From a virus, in the IMG/VR virus record IMGVR_UViG_3300023074_000001, positions 62,001-126,000 of that record: a stretch of 64,000 nucleotides of DNA; one strand, written 5' to 3'. Below the pieces are notes generated by a model, which saw nothing but the letters and a program-made list of their open reading frames with translations, had not been told where the DNA came from and did no database searches. Below are positions 1-6,575 of this stretch, piece after piece. The translations under genes and the position numbers were made by a program. Position 1 is the stretch's first letter. Every line of letters begins with the position of its first letter.

Positions 1-2
1 GT

Positions 3-101
3 AGCGGCGACATGGTGCGTAAGCACATTCTGATGGAAATGCTCGATGATGTTGAGCCGACTTACGCTGACACCCTTGACAGGATCGAATATGCCAGCTA
101 G
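3..101 (+). CDS. C-terminal end of a gene entering from the left
   Basis: Open frame with no start inside the window; 32 codons remain, ending TAG at 99-101. The tail ends in ...DTLDRIEYAS and is not recognisable. The last 26 bases also form a promoter, and the stop codon TAG is the first half of its -10 hexamer, as at other genes in this region. Confidence 0.6.
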   Translation, partial: SGDMVRKHILMEMLDDVEPTYADTLDRIEYAS

Positions 102-104
102 GCT
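76..104 (+). promoter_or_regulatory. Early promoter TTGACA-17-TAGGCT
   Basis: TTGACA at 76-81 and TAGGCT at 99-104 with a 17-base spacer. Same form as the other early promoters here. The downstream leader (111-223) can fold: 138-145 pairs with 188-195 (GTGTGGGC/GCCCACAT, one G-U). Confidence 0.8.
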
Positions 105-223
105 GTAACCTGAAAGACCTGCTGAGCTAGCTCGGTAGTGTGGGCGGGGGAGTGGATTCCCATAGTGGGATGATACCTAGATCCGTGGCCCACATCCAAT
201 TTTCCTGAAAAGGATTATGAATA

Positions 224-589
224 GTGCCTCACAGTTTACGCGCACCTAAAGTGAGAAAGTATTTACTGGAAAAGTACGGTCCTGTTTGCCAGATTTGCCT
301 TGAGTGGAAACGTACTGGTAGGGTAACGCTTATCGATCTTACAATCGATGGCGGGCCGCTATCGTATTCCGTTGACCATAAGATTGCTCGCGCCGATGGC
401 GGGCCGAATACCAAAGAAAATATGCAGCCAGCACATAGGTTGTGCAATGAAGTTAAGGGCAGCAGTATTGACAATAGGCTAGGCAATATGCCTAAGATGC
501 CGAGACGCAACACAGCGCCGCCACAGACAATCATCCGTGGATCTGAGTTGCGCTACACCTCAGCTAGTGCTAAGCTAGTTTCAGCTTAA
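224..589 (+). CDS. HNH endonuclease-like protein
   Basis: 121 residues from a GTG at 224 with AAAGGA (209-213) in front. Visible HNH pattern: a CxxC knuckle at C22/C25, D51-H52 in SVDHKIAR, then N66, H71 and C74-N75. This is the beta-beta-alpha metal finger of HNH nucleases, which cut DNA using one metal ion. In tailed phages such enzymes help packaging or act as free-standing homing nucleases; this one lies among early genes, so a homing or host-DNA role is as likely as packaging. Function is inferred from motifs only. Confidence 0.8.
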   Translation: MPHSLRAPKVRKYLLEKYGPVCQICLEWKRTGRVTLIDLTIDGGPLSYSVDHKIARADGGPNTKENMQPAHRLCNEVKGSSIDNRLGNMPKMPRRNTAPPQTIIRGSELRYTSASAKLVSA

Positions 590-685
590 GACATTCACAC
601 CTAGAAAGGCGCAACAATTTATGGTACCTACTAATTCGGATAGTAAAGAGATCATCTCTCCTCTCCTTCCAAAGAAGGAAACTAA

Positions 686-1090
686 GTGACTGACTATGCT
701 AGGCTCAGCCTTGACGCACTCAAGTTGAAGGCTGCTGATCTGAAGATCAAGGGTCGCAGCAAGATGAATAAGGCAGAGCTTATTGCAGCTATCGAGGCTA
801 CTCAGCCTCTTAAGGCTGAGTCTGTCGTCGATGCAATTGTTGCCGGTATTCGTAACGACCGTGAGGCTCGTAGCAATAAGGGCCGATCTGCTGGTAATGC
901 ATCGCCTAAGACCAAGAAGATGCACCCTGACACCAAGGCTGTACAGTATCGTCTGTCGCGTGGTAGTATGACTGCAAAGCTTACTCCTAAGCAGTCTAAG
1001 CGAGTTCGCAAAGCTGAAGCTAAGTTCTACAATGCTCAGCGGTACAACGTGTGTACTGGTATGGGTGCCAATAACTTCACCTACGCCTAA
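686..1090 (+). CDS. SAP-like small protein, paralogue 1
   Basis: 134 residues, GTG start at 686 after AAGGAAAC. Residues 8-36 (LDALKLKAADLKIKGRSKMN, then KAELIAAIE) match the helix-extended-helix pattern of SAP or Rho-N domains, which usually bind nucleic acid. The C-terminal part has KLTPKQSKRVRK, like KLTPAQWRRTRK in the gene at 10011. The central part is basic. With the genes at 10011 and 13076 it forms a paralogous set. A DNA- or RNA-binding role is likely; the target is unknown. Confidence 0.65.
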   Translation: MTDYARLSLDALKLKAADLKIKGRSKMNKAELIAAIEATQPLKAESVVDAIVAGIRNDREARSNKGRSAGNASPKTKKMHPDTKAVQYRLSRGSMTAKLTPKQSKRVRKAEAKFYNAQRYNVCTGMGANNFTYA

Positions 1091-1102
1091 GGATTGAGTA
1101 CA

Positions 1103-1366
1103 ATGGCTAAGGCCAGTCGGCGCAAGTTTCTTTGTCTTGATTGTGGTATTGACACAGCTCGAAACAATGAGCTGTACATGTTGATTAATCAGACATGGGC
1201 GTTGACTGGCCTTAGTAAGTTTGGTATGCTCTGCGTGCTCGACGTTGAACGTCGTATCGGCCGTAAGCTGGTAAAATCAGACTTCAACGCTAGTTACCTC
1301 AACGACTTGCGGACAGCCAGCAAGAGTGCTAGGCTGATCAGCAGAATGACAAACCAAGGAGAGTAA
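1103..1366 (+). CDS. Conserved small zinc-binding-like phage protein
   Basis: 88 codons from ATG 1103; AAGGA at 1089-1093 is well placed, so the TTG at 1094 is not needed. An N-terminal CLDCG knuckle is followed by GMLC and a pattern like VERRIGRKLVKSDFN, which I recognise from many actinophage and actinobacterial hypothetical proteins (DCGxDT...GMLC...E.RLGR.L..DF). A metal-binding fold is likely. No function known to me. Confidence 0.7.
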   Translation: MAKASRRKFLCLDCGIDTARNNELYMLINQTWALTGLSKFGMLCVLDVERRIGRKLVKSDFNASYLNDLRTASKSARLISRMTNQGE

Positions 1367-1372
1367 ATCATT

Positions 1373-1732
1373 ATGGGTGGAATGCACAGCCTCTACGATA
1401 CCCCTGAGCAGTGGATCGGCCGTCAGGTAACTTATAGCGGCGTCAACCGTCCTGAGCTTGCTGGGCGAAAGGGAAAGATCGTTAGTTTTAGCAAAAACTC
1501 CAACAACATCACCTACGGTGTAGCCTTCCCGGGGCACCCTAAGATTGAGTTTGGCTCAGAGTGGGCCTGGAAGTTGGTCCCACAGAGCGAAGCTGACCAG
1601 ACTGCGGCACTTGATGCCTTGCTCACCGATGCTGCGGGTGGTAAGCTTCAGGTAGCTAAGAAGGAAATCGAACGTCTTGAGGAACGTATTGCGGAACTTC
1701 GCATGTTCGTCAAGGTTCACGAGTCTCTGTGA
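1373..1732 (+). CDS. SH3-like/coiled-coil small protein
   Basis: 119 residues, ATG after AAGGAGAG. Residues about 14-65 (GRQVTYSGVN...GRKGKIVSFS...YGVAFPG) resemble an SH3/KOW barrel; residues 82-115 are rich in K/E heptads and form a coiled coil. The stop overlaps the next start (GTGA), so the pair is likely co-translated. Function unknown. Confidence 0.65.
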   Translation: MGGMHSLYDTPEQWIGRQVTYSGVNRPELAGRKGKIVSFSKNSNNITYGVAFPGHPKIEFGSEWAWKLVPQSEADQTAALDALLTDAAGGKLQVAKKEIERLEERIAELRMFVKVHESL

Positions 1733-1884
1733 TTCTGCCACGATTGATGGCAGGCGTAGTATTTTTGGTGGTAGGGTGGGTTATTGCACAGTTTCCAAGT
1801 ACTTGGATTCCAATAGCTCACCTTATTCCATTTACTGCGCTAGCTATATTCGTTTACGGTGTCTACAGGGTATGGAAGGCTTAG
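1729..1884 (+). CDS. Small two-helix membrane protein
   Basis: 51 residues from GTG 1729, overlapping the upstream stop by GTGA and ending one base before the next ATG. Two hydrophobic segments (about residues 8-22 and 26-45) separated by a PSTW turn, ending in a basic tail, suggest an inner-membrane hairpin. Tight overlaps on both sides support the gene although it is short. Function unknown. Confidence 0.6.
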   Translation: MILPRLMAGVVFLVVGWVIAQFPSTWIPIAHLIPFTALAIFVYGVYRVWKA

Positions 1885-2070
1885 ATGTTTACCAAAGGTA
1901 GTCGAGTAATAATCTCTCGCCCGATAAAGGCATGGGGAGACTACCTTAAAGGTAAAACAGGAAAGCTAATTACCGTATCTAAGACGCAACGTCATGCTAC
2001 TATGGTGCTAGACGGTGACCCTCTCACAGAAGAGATGTGGGTTGCTATTCGAGAATTGGATTTGCTGTGA
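1885..2070 (+). CDS. KOW/SH3-like small protein
   Basis: 61 residues starting directly after the upstream stop, with GGAAGG in front. The pattern GSRVIISRP...LKGKTGKLITVSKTQRHATMVLDG resembles a single KOW/SH3-like barrel, as in 1373 and 6098. Stop overlaps the next gene's GTG. Confidence 0.6.
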   Translation: MFTKGSRVIISRPIKAWGDYLKGKTGKLITVSKTQRHATMVLDGDPLTEEMWVAIRELDLL

Positions 2071-2723
2071 GTATCCTTGATTTGACAAATCTAAGTTATT
2101 CAAGGTCTGCTTATGATGTTGATCCTGCTGAGCTAATCGCTAACGCTGAGACTCAGCTCTACGGGCATAGAGTAGACTTTGATTCTATGGTTGGCGTTGG
2201 GCTTAGTGGTCTGTTAGTATTGCCCTTGCTGGCTAGACATTTCGATGTACCTTTTTTCGGCTGTCGAAAGCGTAATGAGCCTAGCCACAACAGTTTGTTG
2301 CCTCAAGGTGGAGGTAGGATTGGGCAAAAGTGGATTCTGATAGATGATGCTAAGGTGACAGGTAATACTGTCGCTAAGGTGCAGCGTACTATTTCTCTCG
2401 TAACACGTAAACACAATTTCAAGACCACCTATAAAGGTGCCTACTTTTATAACAGCTACGCTAATACTCCTGGCGCATTTCAAGGGCCTGAGGACGACGC
2501 TAAGCAATCTTCTTTGCAGCGGTATACTGATGATGCAGGCAATGTTAAATACATTCCTAGCGACATGTATTTCCGAATTAAATCTGTGTTTGATGTCTAC
2601 GCTCCTGATCGTACTTGCGTAGTAGATAAAACTATGGAACACTTCAGGCGAACAGACTACCGAGGATGGGGCCATGATCAGGTACTCAAGATCGTGGAGC
2701 ACCTAGACAGAGTTGCATCCTGA
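2067..2723 (+). CDS. Phosphoribosyltransferase-like protein
   Basis: 218 residues from GTG 2067, overlapping the upstream stop (GTGA). Residues 41-60 (VGVGLSGLLVLPLLARHF) and 90-101 (ILIDDAKVTGNT) match the type I phosphoribosyltransferase fold; the second is the PRPP-binding loop (usually VDDVxxTGxT) with a lysine in place of one acidic residue. Such enzymes move phosphoribose between PRPP and a base. The substrate cannot be read. The C-terminal 80 residues hold a family-specific part rich in Y and D. Nucleotide salvage or base modification is inferred. Confidence 0.7.
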   Translation: MSILDLTNLSYSRSAYDVDPAELIANAETQLYGHRVDFDSMVGVGLSGLLVLPLLARHFDVPFFGCRKRNEPSHNSLLPQGGGRIGQKWILIDDAKVTGNTVAKVQRTISLVTRKHNFKTTYKGAYFYNSYANTPGAFQGPEDDAKQSSLQRYTDDAGNVKYIPSDMYFRIKSVFDVYAPDRTCVVDKTMEHFRRTDYRGWGHDQVLKIVEHLDRVAS

Positions 2724-2741
2724 CGTCGTATCGTGTAGAGT
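2713..2741 (+). promoter_or_regulatory. Early promoter TTGCAT-17-TAGAGT
   Basis: The -35 lies inside the last codons of the phosphoribosyltransferase gene; the -10 is at 2736-2741. It serves the membrane protein gene at 2778. Confidence 0.7.
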
Positions 2742-2777
2742 TCTTCTTACCAGCTCACCTGACAAGAAAGAGTCGCT

Positions 2778-3071
2778 ATGTATCTTGCTATTGTTCTCAC
2801 TGCTGTTGCCTGGATTTCTTGGGTCGTGAGTATCAATTACTCAAATAAGGATTTCAACATTCGCAATCTGCGAGTCAAGTTTGTTTCTCATCTGGTGTCT
2901 ATGCTTGCTGTTGCTATTCTCGCATCTCTTTGCCTCAGTAATGCCTTGAGTGTCGATCACTCCATTTTCGTATCCTTCGCGGGGTATGTTATTGTTCTCG
3001 GGTACTTGGGTGTGCGGCTGAACGGCATTATGAATCAGTTTGATGAATTGGAAAGCAAGCCCATCATTTAA
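2778..3071 (+). CDS. Three-helix membrane protein
   Basis: 97 residues, ATG after AAGAAAGAG. Hydrophobic segments at about residues 3-19, 36-56 and 63-80 predict three membrane helices, with a basic loop NIRNLRVK between the first two and a charged tail. First gene of its own transcript (promoter 2713-2741). No family recognised. Confidence 0.65.
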   Translation: MYLAIVLTAVAWISWVVSINYSNKDFNIRNLRVKFVSHLVSMLAVAILASLCLSNALSVDHSIFVSFAGYVIVLGYLGVRLNGIMNQFDELESKPII

Positions 3072-3089
3072 TCAGTAAGGATGTCTATT

Positions 3090-3218
3090 ATGGCAGAAAA
3101 GAAGCCTAAGGCTGGTTTTTGGCCGATCGAGGATCGTGCTAAGGCAATGGAAAAAGAAGCCAAAGTTGGAAAGGTCAAGAAAACAATTCTTGACTACCGT
3201 AAGCGCATTAAGAGTTGA
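3090..3218 (+). CDS. Small basic protein
   Basis: 42 residues from ATG 3090 with AAGG nine bases upstream; an in-frame ATG at 3081 is too close to that site. Very lysine-rich (KKPKAG...KEAKVGKVKK). Followed at once by a terminator hairpin. Function unknown. Confidence 0.55.
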   Translation: MAEKKPKAGFWPIEDRAKAMEKEAKVGKVKKTILDYRKRIKS

Positions 3219-3222
3219 TTTA

Positions 3223-3255
3223 GCCAGGCATTAGGATTGTCTCCTAATGCCTGGC
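3223..3255 (+). terminator. Perfect 14-bp hairpin after 3218
   Basis: GCCAGGCATTAGGA (3223-3236) pairs perfectly with 3242-3255 around a 5-base loop. Only a short T-poor tail follows, so it may be a weak terminator or an mRNA 3' stabiliser. Confidence 0.7.
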
Positions 3256-3266
3256 TACTTTCGTTG

Positions 3267-3295
3267 TTGCGCTACCTTGACAGCTGTGCTAGGCT
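3267..3295 (+). promoter_or_regulatory. Early promoter TTGCGC-17-TAGGCT
   Basis: -35 at 3267-3272, -10 at 3290-3295. A TTGACA at 3278 lies only seven bases before the -10 and cannot serve it. Confidence 0.6.
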
Positions 3296-3323
3296 CTAGC
3301 CATACCAACTGAGAGAGGTAACC

Positions 3324-3524
3324 ATGGGCGACAACACAATCGATCCTGCCGACATTCCTACCATCCGGCACATGCTGGAAGACTACGGCGTGGATGACTA
3401 CCTGACTCCGGCGAACTTTGAGAATCTGGTAGCCTCACTGGAGGAGCGAGAGAGCATCATGATCAAGGAACTTGGTCCTGAAGTCTACCGGCTAGGACTT
3501 GACAGGATCATCTCAGAGCACTAA
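3324..3524 (+). CDS. Small acidic protein
   Basis: 66 residues, ATG after AGAGAGG. Acidic and mostly helical (IRHMLEDYGVDDYLTP...LVASLEERES). No family recognised. The end of the gene, including the stop TAA, forms the promoter 3499-3527. Confidence 0.6.
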   Translation: MGDNTIDPADIPTIRHMLEDYGVDDYLTPANFENLVASLEERESIMIKELGPEVYRLGLDRIISEH

Positions 3525-3527
3525 GCT
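3499..3527 (+). promoter_or_regulatory. Promoter TTGACA-17-TAAGCT fused to a stop codon
   Basis: TTGACA (3499-3504) is coding sequence of the gene at 3324; the -10 TAAGCT (3522-3527) starts with that gene's stop TAA. Confidence 0.75.
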
Positions 3528-3709
3528 ACATGAATAAGGCAAGCACAGAAACTAAGAAGCTTGCACAGGATAGAGCTAATTGATATATTTCTGATTTAGA
3601 CATAGTTCACCTCCCACTCATATCTTACTGTCTTGCTACATTATATTAGGTGTGCAGCAATACTCTATTTATACTCTACTGTGCAAACTTTTATGAACGG
3701 AAAACTCTC
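3528..3709 (+). other. 182-base gap with a second promoter
   Basis: Holds a second promoter TTGCAC-17-TATATT at 3561-3589. A 17-codon ORF at 3530 has no ribosome site. The rest is A/T-rich with no clear gene. Likely the leader for the zinc-finger ORF at 3710. Confidence 0.4.
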
Positions 3710-3805
3710 TTGAAGATTCTAAGATTTATCCTCAAACATTGTGACATTTGTGGTAATGTATTCAAGGCCGGTAAGTGCATCAATAAGCTCTGTCCTAACA
3801 GTTAG
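3710..3805 (+). CDS. Tiny zinc-ribbon-like protein
   Basis: 31 residues from TTG 3710, with GGAA eight bases upstream. Contains HCDICG then GKC...KLC, four cysteines in a CxxC...CxxxxC arrangement typical of small zinc ribbons. Short and with a rare start, so only moderately sure. Confidence 0.45.
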   Translation: MKILRFILKHCDICGNVFKAGKCINKLCPNS

Positions 3806-3814
3806 GATGTTACT

Positions 3815-3970
3815 GTGGTTACCTTGACAGTAGTTCTCTCCAACCGTAAGCTGCGAGAGTCTTTTGAAGTCAGCGCCGAAACTGCCCGGGAAGCTAGAAA
3901 CCTGGCTTTCTGTATCGCCGGGCGAGATTTTGCTGATCTGACTGTTGTCAAACTTCAGCGTAAGCGCTAG
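3815..3970 (+). CDS. Small hypothetical protein
   Basis: 51 residues from GTG 3815 with AGGA (3804-3807) at good spacing. Beta strand, then helix (AETAREARNLAFCIAG), then a basic end. The stop TAG is the first half of the next -10 hexamer. No family recognised. Confidence 0.6.
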   Translation: MVTLTVVLSNRKLRESFEVSAETAREARNLAFCIAGRDFADLTVVKLQRKR

Positions 3971-3973
3971 GAT
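3945..3973 (+). promoter_or_regulatory. Promoter TTGTCA-17-TAGGAT fused to a stop codon
   Basis: -35 inside the gene at 3815; the -10 (3968-3973) begins with its stop TAG. Drives 4024. Confidence 0.7.
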
Positions 3974-4023
3974 TTTGTCATAACTAATTTTTGGGAAATC
4001 AGCAACCGATAGAGGGAGTCGCT

Positions 4024-4269
4024 ATGAGCCAGGGTGTTCGTCCGCTGAGTGTTATTGCTCTTGATATTCAGAGCACGTGGGGGACCAAGGTCAACTTTGC
4101 TGCCAAACCTTATCTTGCAGCTATGCTCACGCTTGACAAGATTACTGACACCTACTACGCTGACAGCGCACGTAGCGTTGTTCGCTACTTTCTCAGCAAT
4201 GCGAACTATTGGCGAGGCGACGACGCGAAACGTATTAAGGCTGAGCTGAAAGCTTTGCTTGCCAACTAG
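4024..4269 (+). CDS. Conserved actinophage small helical protein
   Basis: 81 residues from ATG 4024 behind GAGGGAG. The pattern ALDIQSTW...YLAAMLTLDKITD.Y..D.A..VVRYFLSNA..WRG..A+RIKAELKALL is one I recognise from many actinobacterial phages as a conserved small protein of unknown role. All helical. Own promoter at 3945-3973. Confidence 0.75.
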   Translation: MSQGVRPLSVIALDIQSTWGTKVNFAAKPYLAAMLTLDKITDTYYADSARSVVRYFLSNANYWRGDDAKRIKAELKALLAN

Positions 4270-4287
4270 AACTTGATCTGCTAGGCT
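4259..4287 (+). promoter_or_regulatory. Early promoter TTGCCA-17-TAGGCT
   Basis: -35 overlaps the last codons of the gene at 4024; -10 at 4282-4287. Drives 4317. Confidence 0.7.
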
Positions 4288-4316
4288 CCATCTAACTTAG
4301 AGAAAAGAGATTATCG

Positions 4317-4568
4317 ATGCGACTTATTACTTGGTCAACTAACCTCGCTGGTGAGCCAGTAAACCTCATGGACAACACAGAAGTTGAGGTCTCCTCGTTC
4401 GCCGAGGCTACTGCTGTCCTCGCCAGTAATCTTGCTGAGACTGCATCCGATGATTTCCTTCACGATGCCTTGAAGCAATGGTTTGATTCTGGTAAGATCG
4501 AAAAGCTGCCGGAGGGCGGCGAGGTTTTCTGGAATGTCGAGCTTGACGCGACGGAAGACAAAGGCTAA
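4317..4568 (+). CDS. Small hypothetical protein
   Basis: 83 residues, ATG after AGAGAAAAGAG. Mixed alpha/beta with the segment SSFAEATAVLASNLAE and a charged end. No family recognised. Own promoter. Confidence 0.6.
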   Translation: MRLITWSTNLAGEPVNLMDNTEVEVSSFAEATAVLASNLAETASDDFLHDALKQWFDSGKIEKLPEGGEVFWNVELDATEDKG

Positions 4569-4607
4569 GCTTTACCTATAAAAGCAATAAGCCGGGGCGA
4601 CGGTTAA

Positions 4608-4672
4608 AGTAGTACTCGAATTCTTTAAGATCCTGTCGCTAAAGGATCGGGCAGAAATAGTAGTACTCGAAT
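4608..4672 (+). repeat. 14-bp direct repeat flanking a hairpin
   Basis: AGTAGTACTCGAAT occurs at 4608-4621 and 4659-4672, 51 bases apart. Between them GATCCT (4629-4634) pairs with AGGATC (4643-4648). The pair sits in front of the lipoprotein gene at 4719, which has no clear TTGACA promoter, so an activator or repressor site is likely. Confidence 0.6.
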
Positions 4673-4718
4673 ACTGCTCTCATAACAGACCATTTAATTT
4701 CTCTTGAGAGGTAACGCC

Positions 4719-5060
4719 TTGCGTAATAAGAAGTCTGTTGGAGCGCTCGCCGCTATTGCAGGCATGAGTATTGTTCTGCTGCTGTCGGGTTGCGGAAGCA
4801 CACGACAGATTGATCCTGCGGACACTAAGTCCTGGCAGATTACGGGTACCTCATGGTATGCTTTCTGCGATGGGCGAAACGCCTTTATTTGGGTGCCTAG
4901 CCGTACAGACAGCGACCCTGATGAGCTTGAGGCCGTGGTTTACGATCACTGGCGCTGCATTAAGACTGTTGACATCAACCCGGGCTCAAGCCCTAGTGTT
5001 GCACCGAGCAGCAAGCCAGATGCTGATCCTGATGGAATCATCGACGACAACGACGATTGA
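4719..5060 (+). CDS. Predicted lipoprotein
   Basis: 113 residues from TTG 4719; GAGAGG sits just upstream, which rules out the earlier TTG at 4704. A basic N-terminus (LRNKKS) and hydrophobic stretch end in the lipobox LLSGC, so the protein should be exported and lipid-anchored. The mature part has a few cysteines (FCDG, WRCIK) and a disordered acidic end (DADPDGIIDDNDD). Phage lipoproteins of this kind can block superinfection, but nothing specific shows this here. Confidence 0.65.
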   Translation: MRNKKSVGALAAIAGMSIVLLLSGCGSTRQIDPADTKSWQITGTSWYAFCDGRNAFIWVPSRTDSDPDELEAVVYDHWRCIKTVDINPGSSPSVAPSSKPDADPDGIIDDNDD

Positions 5061-5085
5061 CAGCAGTAAGCGTTTAAGGTAAGTT
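5057..5085 (+). promoter_or_regulatory. Promoter TTGACA-17-TAAGTT fused to a stop codon
   Basis: The stop TGA of the lipoprotein gene (5058-5060) lies inside TTGACA. -10 at 5080-5085. Drives 5120. Confidence 0.7.
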
Positions 5086-5119
5086 AACCGCAACAACCTA
5101 AATCAAGGAGAACAAAACA

Positions 5120-5314
5120 ATGGCACGAAAGAAGCCTGTTACCCGTACCCGTCAGGTTAAGAAGACCCGTCGCAACTCTGCTGGTGAGACTGAGGTTTAT
5201 TACGACACCGAAAGTTTTACTGAGTATGTGACCGACACGTCGTCTGGCTATGACTCCGGCAGCTCTAGTGGAAGTTCTGATTACGGATCTTCCGGCGGAT
5301 ACAGCGGAGAGTAA
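5120..5314 (+). CDS. Small protein with basic head and Ser/Gly tail
   Basis: 64 residues, ATG after AAGGAG. Residues 1-20 are strongly basic (RKKPVTRTRQVKKTRR), the rest is a low-complexity S/G/Y tail. Such a shape fits a nucleic-acid-binding or disordered early protein. No family recognised. Confidence 0.6.
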   Translation: MARKKPVTRTRQVKKTRRNSAGETEVYYDTESFTEYVTDTSSGYDSGSSSGSSDYGSSGGYSGE

Positions 5315-5354
5315 GTGATAAACGTTCTGCCAGGGTCTTAACACCTTGCGTAGA

Positions 5355-5424
5355 CTGACTGAGCTAATAGGTAGCGCCAATTCGTTAAGGGATTGGTTAT
5401 CAGGTTCGAACCCTGACAGTTAGC
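5355..5424 (+). tRNA. tRNA-like element, anticodon unclear
   Basis: Acceptor CTGACTG (5355-5361) pairs with CAGTTAG (5417-5423); T-arm TCAGG-TTCGAAC-CCTGA (5400-5416) is canonical. The D-arm is short (GCT/AGC) and the anticodon stem CAATT/GATTG encloses eight bases (CGTTAAGG), so no standard anticodon with U33 can be placed. Could be a decayed tRNA, an eight-base-loop tRNA, or a mimic. Confidence 0.5.
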
Positions 5425-5575
5425 TTATCCCATTGATGTATAAGCATCCCTTAAGGGTGAAAGCATATTCTGATCTATAATCAGGATTGAGCGGAATTAA
5501 CCGCATGGGGCAAACTCGCCAGTTAGTCTAACAGAGTACCTTCCGGAGGGTACGTAATTCTGCTAGACTCTGTGC
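5425..5575 (+). other. Noncoding stretch full of hairpins
   Basis: Between the two tRNA-like elements. CTGAT/ATCAG and GCGG/CCGC form small hairpins, and a longer imperfect one spans 5526-5568 (GTCTA...TAGAC outside, GTACC...GGGTAC inside). No ORF with a ribosome site. Probably part of one noncoding transcript. Confidence 0.45.
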
Positions 5576-5576
5576 G

Positions 5577-5651
5577 CGGCCCTTAGCATGAAGGACAAAT
5601 GCACTCTGACGGTAAATCAGAGAGATACAGGTTCAAATCCTGTAGGGCCGC
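5577..5651 (+). tRNA. tRNA-like element, possibly Tyr(GUA)
   Basis: Acceptor CGGCCCT (5577-5583) pairs with AGGGCCG (5644-5650). D-stem GCAT/ATGC; T-arm ACAGG-TTCAAAT-CCTGT. The anticodon stem is six pairs (CTCTGA/TCAGAG) around CGGTAAA; this would give GUA, but position 33 is G instead of the near-invariant U. Either an unusual tRNA-Tyr or a non-decoding mimic. Confidence 0.55.
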
Positions 5652-5678
5652 TTTTATGGTAAAATAAGGAAGGCTACT

Positions 5679-5855
5679 ATGGGTCAACGTAGAGGCGGAA
5701 GCAACAATCAGACAGGTTCAGCAGTAGGGCAACAAAAGGGCAGTAAACTTGACAGAACTTGCCCCGTCTGTAATGCTAGACCTAATCAACGTTGCTTCAA
5801 GACAGGATCTAACAACTACGGTGAGACAATGAGTCACCAACACCCGCAAAGGTAG
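5679..5855 (+). CDS. Small zinc-finger phage protein
   Basis: 58 residues from ATG 5679 behind AAGGAAGG. CPVCNARPNQRCF followed by HQHPQR is the common actinophage zinc-binding pattern CPxCxAxPxxxC...H..R. The first 25 residues are basic and disordered. Role unknown; zinc binding likely. Confidence 0.7.
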   Translation: MGQRRGGSNNQTGSAVGQQKGSKLDRTCPVCNARPNQRCFKTGSNNYGETMSHQHPQR

Positions 5856-5863
5856 GTTAGAAT

Positions 5864-6007
5864 ATGCCAGGTAGGCACAGAGAGAAATATCAAAAAGAGC
5901 ACCCTACTCCTGTTGCAGAACCTAGGGGTAAGAAGTACGGTACTAGGAAGGAAAAGCCAACCCCACCATCACCCCTTACTGATCGTGAAGGCGAATACGA
6001 TAAGTAA
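5864..6007 (+). CDS. Small charged, probably disordered protein
   Basis: 47 residues from ATG 5864 with AAAGG upstream. Very rich in K, R, E and P; no fold visible. Follows the zinc-finger gene by eight bases, so probably co-transcribed. Confidence 0.5.
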   Translation: MPGRHREKYQKEHPTPVAEPRGKKYGTRKEKPTPPSPLTDREGEYDK

Positions 6008-6012
6008 GGCAG

Positions 6013-6041
6013 TTGACAGCGTTCGGTAGGCAGTATAGGGT
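6013..6041 (+). promoter_or_regulatory. Promoter TTGACA-17-TAGGGT
   Basis: -35 at 6013-6018, -10 at 6036-6041. The -10 lies inside the left arm of the 15-bp inverted repeat 6034-6079. Confidence 0.75.
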
Positions 6042-6079
6042 CTAGTTATTAAGTCAAGCGCTGGTAACTAGACCCTATA
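6034..6079 (+). repeat. Perfect 15-bp inverted repeat overlapping a -10
   Basis: TATAGGGTCTAGTTA (6034-6048) is the exact reverse complement of 6065-6079, with a 16-base loop. The left arm contains the -10; the right arm lies six bases before the ribosome site of 6098. It could be an operator or a leader stem. Confidence 0.75.
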
Positions 6080-6097
6080 ATTTTAGGAGAGTTGCAC

Positions 6098-6310
6098 ATG
6101 TTCCGTATCGGTGATAGAGTCAAGCTCGTTAACGACTTCAACAATGAGCCCGGCATCATTCCTGCTGGCACGATGGGGGTTGTTCGCTCGTTCTCTACTG
6201 AGTATGTTGTTACTGAGTTTGATGATGTGAGCGATCTTGAGCCACACGCTCAGATCAATAACGCTGAAGGCGGATTGTTTATGTTTGCTCACGAAATTGA
6301 AAAGGTCTGA
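6098..6310 (+). CDS. SH3/KOW-like small protein
   Basis: 70 residues from ATG 6098; AGGAGA eight bases upstream favours this over the TTG at 6092. FRIGDRVKLVNDF...GIIPAGTMGVVRSFS...VVTEFDD is a typical SH3-like barrel of phage early proteins. Its leader contains the 15-bp inverted repeat. Confidence 0.65.
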   Translation: MFRIGDRVKLVNDFNNEPGIIPAGTMGVVRSFSTEYVVTEFDDVSDLEPHAQINNAEGGLFMFAHEIEKV

Positions 6311-6323
6311 GAAAGGTAACACT

Positions 6324-6518
6324 ATGTTCTGCTTGGATATTTGGTTTGTCAGTCGCCCTACGCCTTTGCAAATAGTCTTTAGCGATGCAGAGACCCGCGA
6401 TAGTGCATTCAACGTACTTAGCGAGTTAATGCAAGATCCTAAGGCTGTATGGCAGAATCATAGCCATACGATCCGCCTGAGTGCTGTATCGAATGTGGTT
6501 AGAGGCTTGACACCCTGA
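6324..6518 (+). CDS. Small hypothetical protein
   Basis: 64 residues from ATG 6324 behind GAAAGG, 13 bases after the previous stop. Mixed alpha/beta, with a W/F-rich first strand and helix SAFNVLSELM. No family recognised. Confidence 0.55.
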   Translation: MFCLDIWFVSRPTPLQIVFSDAETRDSAFNVLSELMQDPKAVWQNHSHTIRLSAVSNVVRGLTP

Positions 6519-6535
6519 TTTTCCTCTGATAGTGT
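6507..6535 (+). promoter_or_regulatory. Early promoter TTGACA-17-TAGTGT
   Basis: -35 overlaps the end of the gene at 6324. -10 at 6530-6535. Leader TTTCTCTCATCAGCAGG continues to the ATG at 6576. Confidence 0.8.
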
Positions 6536-6575
6536 TTCTCTCATCAGCAGGTCAGCACACAAGGAGATAATCGTT

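Noticed and set aside
3278-3295. TTGACA at 3278 as -35 for TAGGCT at 3290
   Set aside because: Only six to seven bases separate them; TTGCGC at 3267 has the correct 17-base spacing.
3530-3583. 17-codon ORF after promoter 3499
   Set aside because: ATG only two bases beyond the -10, too close for a leaderless start, and no ribosome site.
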